Shown: positions 1-10,244, numbered from the stretch's first letter. The stretch: DNA of 64,000 bases from Anolis sagrei (GCF_037176765.1 NC_090022.1:177487117-177551116); one strand, 5' to 3'. The notes: generated from the letters alone by a model not told the origin. Program-made: numbers and translations.

Positions 1-60
1 ATTCTCTCCTGATGCTTCGCCTGCATCTATGGCAAGCATCCTCAGAGGTAGTGAGGGTCA
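1..60 (+). repeat. Fragment of the GTATTGTCGAAGG interspersed repeat (tail half)
   Basis: Matches the tail (attctctcctgatg...catctatggcaagcatcctcagagg) of a repeat seen many times in the window. Its full form begins atgtattgtcgaaggctttc. Family unknown to me; a Penelope-like 3' end is possible but unproven. Confidence 0.6.
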
Positions 61-103
61 TGATTTAGTTATTGATCTCTTATGCAAAAATATGACTAAC
101 ACA

Positions 104-433
104 GAGCCCCTGGTGGCGCAATGGGTTAAACCGCTGAGCTGCTGAACTTGCTAACCAAATGGTCACAGGTTTAAATCTAGGGAGCAGTGTGAGCTCCTGC
201 ATTTAGCCCCAGCTTCTGCCAACCTAGCCGTTCAAAAACATGCAAATGTGAGTAGATCAATAGGTACTGCTTCCACGGGAAGGTAACGGTGCTCCATGAA
301 GTCATGGCAGCCACATGACCTAGGGGCATCTATGGACAATACTGGCTCTTCATCTTAGAAATGGAGATGAACACCAACCCCCAGAATCAGACACGACTGG
401 ACCTAATGTCAAGGGAAAACCTTTATCTTTACC
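104..433 (+). mobile_element. SINE type A (tRNA-headed), full length
   Basis: Starts gagcccctggtggcgcaatg with tRNA-like A box (tggcgcaatggg) and degenerate B box (aggtttaaatctag), and ends cctttatctttacc. It is flanked by a perfect 13-bp target duplication tatgactaacaca (91-103 and 434-446), so both ends are exact. Confidence 0.93.
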
Positions 434-504
434 TATGACTAACACAAACACTGATTATGAACATGTTCAGCGTTTTCATGTATCATACAGCCAAAACATC
501 CATA

Positions 505-1085
505 CCACAAGAGCCTCCACCACACTCCGGGGCAGAGAGTTCCACTGCTGAACGGCTCTCACAGTCAGGAAGTTCTTCCTCATGTTCAGATGGAATCTCC
601 TCTCTTGTAGTTTGAAGCCATTGTTTCGCGTCCTAGTCTCCAGGGAAGCAAAAAATAATCTTACTCCCACCTCCCTGTGGCTTCCTTTCACATATTTATA
701 CATGGCTATCATATCTCCTCTCATCCTTCTCTTCTTCAGGCTAAACATGCCCAGATCCTTAAGCTGCTCCTCATAGGGCTTGTTCTCCAGACCTTTTATC
801 ATTTTAGTTGCTCTCCTCTGGACACATTCCAGCTTGTCAATATCGCTCTTGAATTGTGGTGCCCAGAATTGGACACAATATTCCAGGCGTGGTCTAACCA
901 AGGCGGAATAGAGGGGTAGAATGACTTCCCTAGATCTCGACACTATGCTCCTATTGATGCAGGCCAAAATCCCATTGGCTTTTTTTGCCACCACATCACA
1001 TTGTTGGCTCATGTTTAACTTGTTGTCCACGAGGACTCCAAGATCTTTTTCATACGTACTGCTCTGTCCCCATATCCTTAATCCC
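505..1085 (-). mobile_element. CR1 LINE, 3' coding part
   Basis: Minus-strand reading gives [34 protein letters not shown] and [20 protein letters not shown], the C-terminal part of the CR1 reverse-transcriptase ORF. A frame is open from 1150 down to 476 but includes flanking sequence. 5'-truncated; no CR1 3' microsatellite is present. Confidence 0.9.
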
Positions 1086-1389
1086 ATGACAGAGTTCAGA
1101 CAGGGAAATCGGTAGGAGAATGAGAAAGAAACATTTTTTTCTTTCTCCATCCAGTAATGTCTCTGTGTGTGCTGGAAGACATTTAACGTTTCCCTCCTTA
1201 CTCACGATCACTCACTGAGGCACAAAGTGGGAAAGGGAATTGCCAGTGGGAGGGCAAGGTGGGTGGTAAGACTGACAGGTTAACAATAAAGGCTACTGAT
1301 TGATAGAGGTTTATGCCTGCTGGGATGGAAATAAAATTACAGGGCAGCCCTTTTGTGACAATCTGAATTTGACATGACAGGCTTATTTT

Positions 1390-1611
1390 CTACTGCCCTG
1401 GAGACTAGGATTCAATGGGTTCAAATTCCAGGAAAGGAGATTCCACCTGAAAATTAGAATGACCTTCCTAACTGTCTCAAAGTGTAGCAGTAGCTCTTCT
1501 TTGGAGGCCTTGAAACAAAGGCTGGATGACCATCTGTCGAGGGCACTTTGTGCTTTTCCTGCATGGCAAGGGATTGGACTGGCTGGCCCTTGGGGTCCCT
1601 TACAACTCTAT
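1390..1611 (+). mobile_element. CR1 LINE 3' end
   Basis: ctggagactagg, ggagattccacctgaa and tggatgaccatctgtc followed by cttacaactctat are the CR1 3' coding end and 3' UTR. Abuts a BovB fragment at 1612. Confidence 0.85.
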
Positions 1612-2010
1612 GTTGTTGTTCGTTCGCTCAGTCATTTCCAGCTCTTCGTGACCTCATGGACCAACCCATGCCAGAGCTCCCTGTTGGCCGTCACCACTAC
1701 CAGCTCCTTCAAGGTCAATCCAGTCACTTCAAGGATGCCATCCATCTATCTTGCCCTTGGTCGGCCCCGCTTCTTTTTTCCTTCCATTTTCCCCAGCATC
1801 ATTGTCTTCTCTACACTTTCCTTTCTTCTCATGATGTGGCCAAAGTACTTCATCTTGGCCTCTACTATCCTTCTCTCCAATGAGCAGTCGGGCTTTATTT
1901 CCTGAAGTATGGACTGGTTGGATCTTCTTGCGGTCCAAGGCACTCTCAGAACTTTCCTCCAGCACCACAGTTCAAAAGTATCTATCTTCCTTCACTCAGT
2001 GAATAATCAT
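1612..2010 (-). mobile_element. BovB (RTE) LINE 3' fragment
   Basis: The minus strand encodes PWTARRSNQSILQEIKPDCS and KMKYFGHIMRRKES, then GKMEGKKKRGRPRAR, the conserved BovB ORF tail. The 3' tip reads gttgttgttcgttcg on the plus strand, i.e. the cgaacaacaac tail. A further BovB piece in the same orientation follows at 2036. Confidence 0.92.
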
Positions 2011-2035
2011 AGTATGTAAGGGACACTATTTTACT

Positions 2036-2548
2036 TGTTGCTGTTCATTCGTTCAGTCATTTCCGATTCTTCGTGACCTCATGGACCAGTCCATGCCAGA
2101 GCTCCCTGTCAGCCACCCTCAGTTCTTTCAAGGTCAATCCAGTCATGCCATCCATCCATCTTGCCCTTGGTCGGCACCTCTTCCTTTTTCCTTCCATTTT
2201 CCCCAGCATCATTGTCTTCTCTAAGCTTTCCTTTCTTCTCATGATGTGGCCAAAGTACTTCAACTTTGTCTCTACTATCCTTCCCTCCAATGAGCAGTCG
2301 GGCTTGATTTCCTGGAGGATGGACTGGTTGGATCTTCTGGCGTTCCAAGGCTCTCTCAGAACCTTCCTCCATCACCACAGTTCAAAAGCATCTATCTTCC
2401 TTCGCTCAGCCTTCCCTATGGTCCAGCTCTCACATCTGTAGGTTACTACGGGGAATACCATTGCTTTAACTATGCGGATCTTCGTTGCCAGTGTGATGTC
2501 TTTACTCTTCACTATTTTATCGAGATTGGACAACTCTATAGTTCTATG
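2036..2548 (-). mobile_element. BovB LINE 3' fragment, second copy
   Basis: Same 3' tail (ttgttgctgttcattcgttcag) and the same FGHIMRRKESLEKTMMLGKM reading. It extends upstream to the region coding for the rest of the RT C-terminus. About 50 bp separates it from the previous BovB, so they are two insertions or one duplicated piece. Confidence 0.9.
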
Positions 2549-2802
2549 ATTTTTTTTTCCATGTCAGGAGCAACTGACTCACTTCTGGTGTGAGAATTGG
2601 CCGTCTGCAAGGACGTTGTGCAGGGAACACCCGGATGTTTGATGTTTTACCATCCTTGTGGGAGGCTTCTCTCATGTCCCCGCATGGGAAGCTGGAGCTG
2701 ACAGAGGGAACTCAACCTGCTCTCCCCAGATTAGAACAGCTGACCTGTCAGTCATCAGTCCTGCCAGCACAAAAGGTTTAACCCATTGTGCCATCGGGGG
2801 CT
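2549..2802 (-). mobile_element. SINE type B (tRNA-headed), minus strand
   Basis: On the minus strand begins gagcccccgatggcacaatg, with ctcatgcggggacatgagag-like core and ...ttgctcctgacatgg then A-rich tail (tttttttt on plus). Same family as 3218-3491 and 57862-58124. Confidence 0.88.
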
Positions 2803-3142
2803 CCTATGAAATGAGAGGCTGTCAAGACAATTGGTGTCCACTTTATTTTGAGTAGGTGCAGCACTAACAGGATGACCCCAGAAAAGAATACTATGAATTA
2901 GAGCTGAATTATTTTGCAGACATACACAACTCCTTCAGATCCCTCCAATGACTTCCAAGGCACAAAGAAAACAACTTGGATTGCAATACTTTCCTTACGT
3001 TCCCTATGCCCCTTCTTCCCCTTCTTCCCCATGTGTACTTCATTTCTAGGTGTTCAAAACCTTCCTTCCTTTACCTGAGCCCTACATGCAAAAAACACAA
3101 GAGTGGTACCCAAATCAATCAAACCAAATGAGGGAATTGGGA

Positions 3143-3673
3143 AGCCAAAAGACATCTTGCAAGTGCATTTACAGTATAGAGTTAATGCAGTTTATCAACA
3201 CATCAACTTCCATGGCTTTTTTTTTTTGGTCATGTCAGAGGCTACTTGAGAAACTGCAAGTCACTTCTGGTGTGAGAGAATTGGCCGTCTGTAAGGACGT
3301 TGCCCAGGGGACGCCTGGATGTTTTGATGTTTTTACCATCCTTGTGGGAGGCTTCTCTCATGTCCCCGCATGAGGAGCTGGAGCTGAGAGAGGGAGCTCA
3401 TCCGCGCTCTCCCCGGATTCAAACCTACAACCTGTCGGTCTTCAGTCCTGCCGGCACAGGGGTTTCACCCACTGCGCCACCGGGGGCTCCTGCTTCCACA
3501 GCTGAATACTATGGAATCCTGGAAGTTGTAGTTTTACAATGCCTTTTAGCCTTCTCTGTCAAAAACTGCTGATGCTTTGCCAATCTATAAATCTCCAGAT
3601 TCCACAGCACTATGCCACAGCAGTTAAAGGGGTATCAAACTGCATTAATTCTACAGTGCAGATGCACCCTAAG
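3143..3673. mobile_element. MITE family 2, split by a SINE B
   Basis: Left end caagtgcatttacagtatagag...gttaatgcagttt (3143-3217) and right end aaactgcattaattctacag tgcagatgcaccctaag (3490-3673) form inverted termini of one short DNA element. A SINE type B (3218-3491) sits inside. Other copies: 18341-18550 (whole), 11770-11890, 12770-12838, 25430-25485. Confidence 0.7.
3218..3491 (-). mobile_element. SINE type B nested in MITE
   Basis: Minus-strand copy running from gagcccccggtggcgcagtg (high coordinate) to the poly(A) end, seen as ttttttttttggtcatgtc on plus. The tRNA-like head includes a recognisable B box (ggattcaaac region). Confidence 0.9.
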
Positions 3674-4419
3674 TTGGAGTGTGCCATTTTGCCTCGAGTC
3701 TTAAAAATGGGCCACAGAAAATGTTATGTCTGGCTCAACCGTCTCAATCCAGCACAGGAAATCTGTGCCCTCCAAATGCAACTCCCATGAGTTGCTGGCA
3801 AGGATGATGGGAGATGTTTTTCAACAGTATCTGGAGGGCTGCAAAGCTACCTGACTAAGCCTTTGACTCCACAGAACAAACAGACAAACAGATGGAGATA
3901 GAAACACACAGACTGGCTGATACACACACACACACATACCGCCAACCCTTCATAGGTATGAAAGAGGTATGAGTTCAGGAATTATATCTATTCACCTTGA
4001 TACTCCCCTGATCGTGTCACATCACTGGAGTCAGAAAACATTTAAGAAGAAGAAACCGCACTCCAACACTCCAATATTTAGTAAAGAAATATTATCAGTG
4101 GTCTTGATCTGTGCCTTGAAAGCTCCTCCAGGATTTACTACAGTCCGACCTGGTTGTGTCGCACTCACAGCAGCATCAAGACCAGAAAAGCAGGGGCTGT
4201 GCTGAGGCTTTCGGGGATAGTCCAGGAAACAGAAGTTGGGGAAATAATCTGGAAGCACATTTCCCCTGTAACAAGTGTGAACCAAAAGATGCAAACAGGG
4301 CTACTATCCTTATTTCCTGTATCCTCCGATTCTGAATCCTGTATTACAAGTAGCTGGACAAGAAGTTTACTCTTGGCTTCAAAAGGAGGTTGCAAATGGA
4401 CTAAGGATCAGAACTACCT

Positions 4420-4550
4420 CTGAGGATGCTTGCCATAGATGCAGGCAAAACGTCAGGCGAAAATGCCTCTAGACCATGGCCATATAGCCCGAAAAACCCT
4501 ACAACAACCCAGTGATTCCGGCCATGAAAGCCTTCGACAATACATCAAAC
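4420..4550 (-). repeat. GTATTGTCGAAGG interspersed repeat
   Basis: Near-complete unit on the minus strand: atgtattgtcgaaggctttc ... gggttgttgtagggtttttcgggctatatggccatgg ... catctatggcaagcatcctcagagg. It lies in the sequence downstream of the CCNQ stop codon and may be in its 3' UTR. Confidence 0.75.
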
Positions 4551-4752
4551 CAGGAATGTCCCACCTTCACCAAGGCATGGGCGCTAATCCAAACCTGATC
4601 CTAATCAGTTGGACAGCTCAAAGGGATGCAAGATACTGATCTGGTGCCAGTCTCTTCAGTTTTGAGTCAACTTGTTAGCATCTCAACCCCAGGTTGAAGA
4701 CATCAGTTCAGCTGGGAACACTGAGCCACTTGGCTTTCTCTTTTTTGTGCAT

Positions 4753-4842
4753 CTAGGCAATCTCGGCATCCAAAGTATAGATCTTGATCAAATCCAAGAC
4801 AATCTGATCAATGATGCTCTTGGAGAGATCTTCGCTGAACAC
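4753..4842 (-). CDS. CCNQ: CCNQ coding exon 5 and stop
   Basis: After a ttttttcag acceptor it encodes [18 protein letters not shown] then [11 protein letters not shown] and TAG. The C-terminus aligns end to end with the known cyclin Q tail (IYTMDTEIP in human, from memory). The 3' UTR continues toward lower coordinates; its end is not defined. Confidence 0.94.
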   Translation of the reverse strand: MFSEDLSKSIIDQIVLDLIKIYTLDAEIA

Positions 4843-7800
4843 CTGAAAAAAGGCCAGGAAACATAGATGAAATAATAATAATAACAACAACAAATAACAA
4901 AGAACATTGACAAAATCACAATCTGTCAACTGCAAAAGTCCACCTTACTTTGATTTGCACGCATCATTCAAAAATACATCACAAAGTCCTAGACAGGAAG
5001 TGTTGGACTTATTATTTATTTATTTAAAACTGTTATATCCCGATCTTCTCAACCACTGTGGAGGGAGAGGAACTCAGACCGGCTTACAGCAAGGATTCAA
5101 TGCTAATAGTACAATCTAAAAACATCATATAATAACCAGTTAAAATACATATCGATTAAAATTACAAATAAGCCAAATTGCCAAGATAAAATCATGTCCA
5201 ACTCAGTCCGTATGTGTGGTCGATAACTTTGTTCTGTAGTCGGTTTCAACCATTACTCTGGGAATGCTTCCTTCCATAGCCAGGATTTCACCAGCCTCCT
5301 GAAGGACAGGAGGGAGGGGGCAGATCTGATCTCAATCGGGAGAGAGTTCCATAGCCGAGGGGCCACCACAGAAAAGGCCCTGTCTCTCATTCCCGTCAGA
5401 TGCGATTGCGAAAGTGGCGGGACCAAGAACAAGGGCCCACCAGAAGATCTTAATTGTCTTGATGGTTCATAGGGGAGAATACATTTGGACAGGTAAACCG
5501 GGCCGGAACCGTATAGGGTTTTGTAGGCTAAAACCAGCACTTTGAATTGTGCTCAGAAGCTAATTGGCAGCCAGTGGAACTGGCGCAACAAACTCTTACT
5601 GATTCTACACCTTGTTGCTTTAAGAACATAAAAATGTGATCCATAACTTGGTTCGGCATAACATGATCATGTCTGATATATAAAGAATATTCTAAAGGTT
5701 CACACACTTTCCCCAGTCTTGGTGGAACTCAAGAGACAATATGGTTCCACTGCCATAGGAATTACATTTCCTTATATCCAAGCTGTGAATAAAGCATGCA
5801 GAAAGATCCCCCACAGGCACACTCAGGGCCCTTCCACACAGCCATATCCACCAGAATATCTGCTCTGAACTGGATTATCTGAGTCCACACTGCCATATAA
5901 TCCAGTTAAACGTGGATTTTACACAGCTGTGTGGAAAGGGCCTCAGAGAACAACCAGGATCTGTTTGGGGACACATTAACCATTCTTATCCCAATTGGGG
6001 GCATCCTTGAACTTTGCTCCCCATATACCCCCCACTTTCTCACCTGCCACCAAGGCCGCTCAGCTTCACCTTCAGCTGGGACTTCAACCCCATAACACTG
6101 CAAAGCGAGGTAAAGGACAGTGACAGCAATGTGCTGGGGAGCATGCTGGAGGCACAAGGGCCCGTGATAGCTGTCCCGCAAAAGGGCCCACGCTGCCACT
6201 GCCACTGGAGTCCGGTCCCAACTGTGCCGGTTCATCCAGTGCTTCAGGGAGAGTAAGTAGTGGAGAAGGTACTGCAAGGAAGAGAACAGCAACAGTCAGG
6301 GATGGCTAAAAACAAAGATGAATTGGAGACAATTTATCAACAACATCTCTAGCATAAAGGCCATTGGGTTGTTGTGTGTTTTCCGGGCTGTATGGCCATG
6401 TTCCAGAAGCATTCTCTCCTGGCGTTTCACCTGCATCTATGGCAGGCATCCTCAGAGGTTGCGAGATTGACAGTGTTTACAATGGACTCTGTAGAAAATG
6501 TTTCATGTTCCATCTAAACTCCACTAAAAGGAAAAGCAATCTGTTTAGCAAGCCTTGTAAATGCTGATTTTTTAAATCAGCAAATGATTGATCTTTATAT
6601 CTATTTTATATACCTATATACCTGGAATCATGTAAAAAAAATATTGAGAAGAAAGAGGTCGTGACTAGGAAAAGTTTAAGAAGGCTTAATCTAGACCAGG
6701 GGTCCTCAAACGTTTTAAACAGAGGGCCAGGTCACAGTCCCTCAAACTGCTGGAGAGCCGGATTATGATTTGGCAAAAATATGAATGAATTCCTATGCAC
6801 ACTGCACATATCTTACTTGCAGTGCAAAAAACATTTTAAAACAATACAATAATTAAAAGAACAATGTTAACAAATATAAGCTTATTAGTATTTAAATGGG
6901 GAGTGTGGGCCTGCTTTTGGCTGATGAGAGAGGATTGTTGTTGTTGTGTTCTTTTAAGTCTTTTCAGACTTAGGTTGACCCTGAGCGAGGGCCGGGTAGA
7001 TGACCTTGGAGGGTCGTATCCGGCCCCTGGGCCTTAGTTTGAGGACCCCTGATCTAGACACTGGTGCTCAAATCCTCTGGATTTTTTGCACTTCATTTTC
7101 CAGACTGTATAATCAATACTCAGAATTCTGGGAGCTGAAGTGCAAAACATCTGGAGGACCAGAGGCTAAGAACCACTGATCTAAAGGACCATATGTTGCC
7201 CACCACTGCTCTGTATTGAAGGAAAAACTGCAGAAACCAAACCCTTTTCTTTCTAAATAATTTGTGCCACAAGTAGTACATTATGGTATTCAGTCTGAAC
7301 CTTATGGGGGTGCTGGAAGGAGACACGGAAGCAGAGCATCCGTAGCATGAGCATCTCGCACTGGACAATGCTGTCCCTTAGCTCCCAGAAATGGGTGTCC
7401 AGCTCAAGGGGCTCACTCCGGGGGTGCAGGTACCTGTTGGGGAAAAAAAACAGAAGGCCAAAGGTTAGAAGGCGCTCTTCCCTATATTTCTTTGCCCTGG
7501 GATTTCTGGGAGTTGTAGACCAAAACACCTGGGGACCCACAGGTTGAGAACAACTGACCTAGAGCTTTGGAGAGCTTCTGTTCAACCATCTCAAAGCTCC
7601 CTGCTTGAGCAGTAATGGCACGATCATCAGCACAGATGAAACTCTCTGTCCCTTCTGGCAGTGGCTGGTCATTTGTGTAAATGTTGAATATTGATGGAGC
7701 AAGCACGCTCCCTTGAGGCAGGCCGTTCTTCTGTTTTCGCCATCTGCTTCTCTGGCCCAGAAATGACTAGAAGCGACTTGGAGCATGGTCTTTGGTGAAC

Positions 7801-9999
7801 CCTCTGAAATCCCCTCACAACCCCCCAGGGGTCCCAACCCCCAAGTTGAGAAGCACTGCTCTACTACTCTGCCCTTGATGTCTTGTTGCTGTGTGCCTTC
7901 AAGTCACTTCTGATTTATCGCAACCCTAAGAGAAACCTGGGGCTGACTTTCCCAAGATCATTCAGTAGGTTTCCATGGCTGAGCAGAGAATCGAACACGG
8001 GTCTCCCGAGCCCAACACTCCTAGTCCACCCAGTTCAATATTCTTTCTCTTATATATACACACATTCACACAAAGACAACTTGCCCTTATTTACCTGTGG
8101 CTCACATTGATAATGTCTCTTGTTCGTAGGTGCTGCTCTTCTACCTTCCCGGCCAGGTAGAGGGCAGCCATGGCAACCAGGTAAGGATCATATGGCTCCA
8201 GAGGCACTTCCGTAAAGAACCGGTGATATATAGTACAAGCTGTGGCAATGGGAATGGAGCGCAAGCCCAGCTTCACACCTGTGGGCAAGAAGGAGATACA
8301 AAGACGAAGGAGGTTAAGCAAGGTGCAGGGAGTGTCACTTCTCTAAGCATCGCTAAGTCCTCTACCTCAACTCTACGGTCAATCTACTGGGAGGGATTTG
8401 ACTGTGTCCCCCCACATAGTAGAATGGGGTTGGACTAGATGGCCCTTGGTCTCTCTTCCAGCTCTATGATTATATAGCTTCCAGTGAAACATGCCATGGA
8501 TTTGTGCTAGAGGACCTAGGAAATGCCTAGAGAGAGAACATGCCATATTTTGTCAGGTAAATGAAACCACTAGGGCTGGGCGGTTTCTTTTCATTAATTC
8601 GTAATTCGTTAATAATTCGTTAATTTTTTAAATTACAAAACGATAACGAACCATTCTGGAGCAATTTTTAAAAAAAACGAATTTTTAAACACATTTTGTA
8701 AATGCTTCGTATTTTGTTATTGTATTCGTTTCGTTATTGTTCTGAGGTCGTTTCGTTATTATTTCCGCATGTCTGGGGCAAGTTTTATGGTTGTTTTTTG
8801 TTTAATTAGTGAAAAAAAATTATAATATCACACCAACAGTCAACAACAGAGGGAGAGGGAAGCTTCAGAAGTTTTTGGAGGTTTTTTAGCGTATTTCGCG
8901 GTCGCGTCCGCCATTAACGAATCAATTCGTTATTGTTTTGTAATTTTTTTTCACATTTACGAAATTTCGTAAATATCGAACTTTTTAAAAGGAAAATTTT
9001 GTAATTATTTTAAATAACGAAACGCAAAACCCCCCAAAAAACGAATCGATTTTAGAAACAAATTTTTCCGTTGTTACCCAGGCCTAGAAACCACAGATAT
9101 TGGTTTTTTAATATCAGTAAATTTTAGTAAGTTAAATGCTGGTTTAATTTTCTTTGTGATGCCAGATTTACTATTTTTCCCCTTACGGCATGGGTTGTGA
9201 TTACTCTATTCTATACCATGGACTTCCATACTCCTTAATTCAGGCTAGATCTACACTGGCCTAAGTATAATCCAGATTATCAAAGCAGATGATCCACATC
9301 ATCTGCTTCGAGGTGGATTATATGGTTGGACACTGCCATATAACCCCATTCAAATGAGATAATCTGGATTTTATATGGTAGTGTAGATTCTAATTGAATC
9401 AGGAAGTCATGCAGGCACCACATGGTTTTGGACTACAGGTCCCATCAGTTCTAGCATAGCAAATGAGGAGGAATGCTGAGGGCTATACTCCAACAATATC
9501 TGAAGGGCTACATGGTTCTTACTCTACATTTAGAACAATGGGAGCTGAAATCCAACAACTTGCCTTCCCCCTCCCTACCGCACCCGCCATTGTCCCTCAC
9601 AGATTTCGCCAAGTAACTATAGTGTATCTCCGTTCACATCAATGGCCCCTTCTACACTGCCATAGAATCCAGATTTTCCATCTGCATTGCTATGATACTT
9701 TACCTTGTTGATGGGAAGCTTCCCACCGCAGTTAGCACCGGGACTGTAGCACAGCTGTCTGAGTGTCAGAAGCATTAAGATCACTTCTGACCATAAGGCA
9801 GTGCAGAAGGAGTCTTACACAGGCCTCCTTCCTCACAGGAACAGTTACAATTGGGGCATTGCGGAACTCTGATCTACACCCAAACTAGGAAACCTAACAC
9901 ATTCTTCTCACCTGCCTCCATAATGAACCGGCAGACTTTGAAATGCGTTCTGGCATCTGCAGATACCGGACTAGCCTCTTCCAATGCTGGGGGCTCCAT
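4753..9999 (-). CDS. CCNQ: Cyclin Q, complete coding region in five exons
   Basis: Joined exons on the minus strand (9999-9912, 8278-8095, 7433-7301, 6271-6044, 4842-4753) give 240 codons plus TAG. Every junction has GT/AG sites and phases agree (1, 2, 0, 0). The product matches cyclin Q, the activating partner of CDK10: [10 protein letters not shown] and [19 protein letters not shown] in the first cyclin fold, [12 protein letters not shown], then [17 protein letters not shown] and IYTLDAEIA at the C-terminus. From memory human CCNQ is about 248 residues; the eight-residue difference lies in a shorter N-terminal leader ([10 protein letters not shown]). No frameshift or stop interrupts it, so it looks functional. 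Introns hold hAT, SINE, CR1, MITE and LINE fragments. I saw no convincing poly(A) signal just past the stop. Confidence 0.95.
4890..5003 (+). mobile_element. R4-clade LINE 3' fragment
   Basis: caatctgtcaactgcaaaagtccacc ... acatcacaaagtcctagac matches the end of the R4/Dong-type ORF (normally ICQLQKATLLGSARII). Same family as the longer minus-strand copy at 32905-33625. It lies in CCNQ intron 4, 47 bp from the exon 5 acceptor. Confidence 0.7.
5005..5615 (-). mobile_element. L2 LINE 3' part
   Basis: Minus-strand reading [40 protein letters not shown] and [13 protein letters not shown] is the C-terminus of the L2 reverse-transcriptase ORF. The 3' UTR ends in a (TTTA)n tail (attatttatttattta on plus). 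In CCNQ intron 4. Confidence 0.88.
5826..5943. mobile_element. MITE family 1 (ccttccacacagcc type)
   Basis: Short inverted-repeat element: gggcccttccacacagccat at one end and gctgtgtggaaagggcc at the other, with ggattat and ctgcctttga blocks between. Superfamily not determined. Related copies are scattered through the window. Confidence 0.7.
6044..6271 (-). CDS. CCNQ: CCNQ coding exon 4, second cyclin fold
   Basis: 76 whole codons from [18 protein letters not shown] to [13 protein letters not shown], between a cttgcag acceptor and a GTGAG donor. It carries [17 protein letters not shown] and [18 protein letters not shown], both highly conserved in cyclin Q. Confidence 0.95.
6364..6470 (+). 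repeat. GTATTGTCGAAGG repeat, partial
   Basis: ttgggttgttgtgtgttttccgg gctgtatggccatgttcc ... gcatctatggcaggcatcctcagaggtt: the inner and tail parts of the repeat, in CCNQ intron 3. Confidence 0.7.
6697..7051. mobile_element. hAT MITE (caggggtcctc termini), intact
   Basis: Termini caggggtcctcaaac and gtttgaggacccctg are inverted repeats, and the 8-bp target duplication atctagac is perfect (6689-6696, 7052-7059). This fits the hAT/Charlie group. The interior carries the 3' end of a SINE (ttgttgttgtgttcttttaagtc). A second copy of the family is at 39053-40486. In CCNQ intron 3. Confidence 0.92.
7060..7178. mobile_element. hAT MITE remnant
   Basis: The end ...ggctaagaaccactg is the right terminus of a Charlie-like hAT; the left terminus is degraded. 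It sits directly after the duplication of the previous hAT, in CCNQ intron 3. Confidence 0.5.
7301..7433 (-). CDS. CCNQ: CCNQ coding exon 3
   Basis: Completes the Arg codon, then [33 protein letters not shown] and VSFQHPHK, followed by a GTTCAG donor. 133 nt, leaving in phase 0. This is the end of the first cyclin fold of cyclin Q. Confidence 0.94.
7490..7857 (-). mobile_element. Mixed fragments: hAT half, Jockey-like LINE, hAT end
   Basis: 7495-7556 is the right half of a 135-bp hAT palindrome (ggttgagaacaactg). 7557-7745 reads on the minus strand as [20 protein letters not shown] with ADD (normally YADD), a reverse-transcriptase fragment of a Jockey/CR1-like LINE distinct from the CR1 elsewhere in the window. 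7775-7857 is a Charlie-like hAT end in reverse (ccccaggggtcccaac...gagaagcactg). All lie in CCNQ intron 2. Confidence 0.65.
7880..8040 (-). mobile_element. SINE type C (squamate tRNA SINE)
   Basis: On the minus strand: ggactaggagtgttggg... gggttcgattctctgctcagccatggaaacc ... ttgaaggcacacagcaac. This is the widespread lizard SINE whose 3' end resembles that of BovB. It ends about 50 bp from CCNQ exon 2. Confidence 0.75.
8095..8278 (-). CDS. CCNQ: CCNQ coding exon 2, core of first cyclin fold
   Basis: Starts after a cccacag acceptor, completing the split Gly ([19 protein letters not shown]), and ends at ...NVSH plus AG of a split Arg codon with a GTAAA donor. It contains LAGKVEEQ, where cyclins carry the conserved Lys that helps contact the kinase. 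184 nt, entering in phase 1 and leaving in phase 2. Confidence 0.95.
8335..8480 (+). mobile_element. CR1 LINE 3' end, old
   Basis: gggttggactagatggcccttggtctctcttccagctctatgatta is the CR1 3' UTR and terminus; the part before it is diverged. In CCNQ intron 1. Confidence 0.75.
8571..9086. mobile_element. hAT non-autonomous element, aattcgt-rich, intact
   Basis: Inverted termini tagggctggg and cccaggccta with a perfect 8-bp target duplication gaaaccac (8563-8570, 9087-9094). The interior is AT-rich and full of aattcgttaa and ttcgtta variants on both strands, so it can fold extensively. No ORF. 516 bp, within CCNQ intron 1. Confidence 0.9.
9241..9392. mobile_element. MITE family 1 variant
   Basis: ctagatctacactggcc...tataatccagattatcaaagcag and ...ataatctggattttatatgg tagtgtagat are inverted halves of the tctacactgccatataatcc MITE. 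In CCNQ intron 1. Confidence 0.65.
9912..9999 (-). CDS. CCNQ: CCNQ coding exon 1
   Basis: Begins [10 protein letters not shown] and ends KVCRFIMEA plus one base of a split Gly codon, followed by a GTGAG donor (9911-9907). The ATG at 9999 is chosen because it starts the frame that continues into the cyclin fold; an ATG further upstream is out of frame. Just before it, at 10027-10026, an AG follows a pyrimidine-rich run (tttcttttcctcatgcag on the minus strand). The exon therefore probably runs 10025-9912 with 26 bases of 5' UTR and is preceded by a non-coding exon. Confidence 0.93.
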
Positions 10000-10076
10000 G
10001 AGTGTTGCAGAAGAGACCAAAGAGGCTGCATGAGGAAAAGAAAACATGCGGAGACTTATTTAGACCCCTTGTCCTC

Positions 10077-10244
10077 TTCACCAGAAAATGGAAAATGGAA
10101 GGAAAAAGGAAGAGGGGCCGATCAAGGGCAAGATGGATGGATGGTATCCTTGAAGTGACTGGATTGACCTTGAAGGAGCTGGGGGTGGGCTGGTCCATGA
10201 GGTCACGAAGAGTCAGAAATGACTGAATGAATAAACAACAACCT
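10077..10244 (+). mobile_element. BovB LINE 3' end
   Basis: gaaaatggaaggaaaaagga agaggggcc ... ggattgaccttgaaggagctg ... actgaatgaataaacaacaac is the BovB ORF end and tail. It lies about 50 bp upstream of the CCNQ coding exon on the opposite strand. Confidence 0.9.

Noticed and set aside
104-200. tRNA-like A and B boxes at several places
   Set aside because: They are heads of SINEs with degraded boxes and no tRNA cloverleaf; not tRNA genes.
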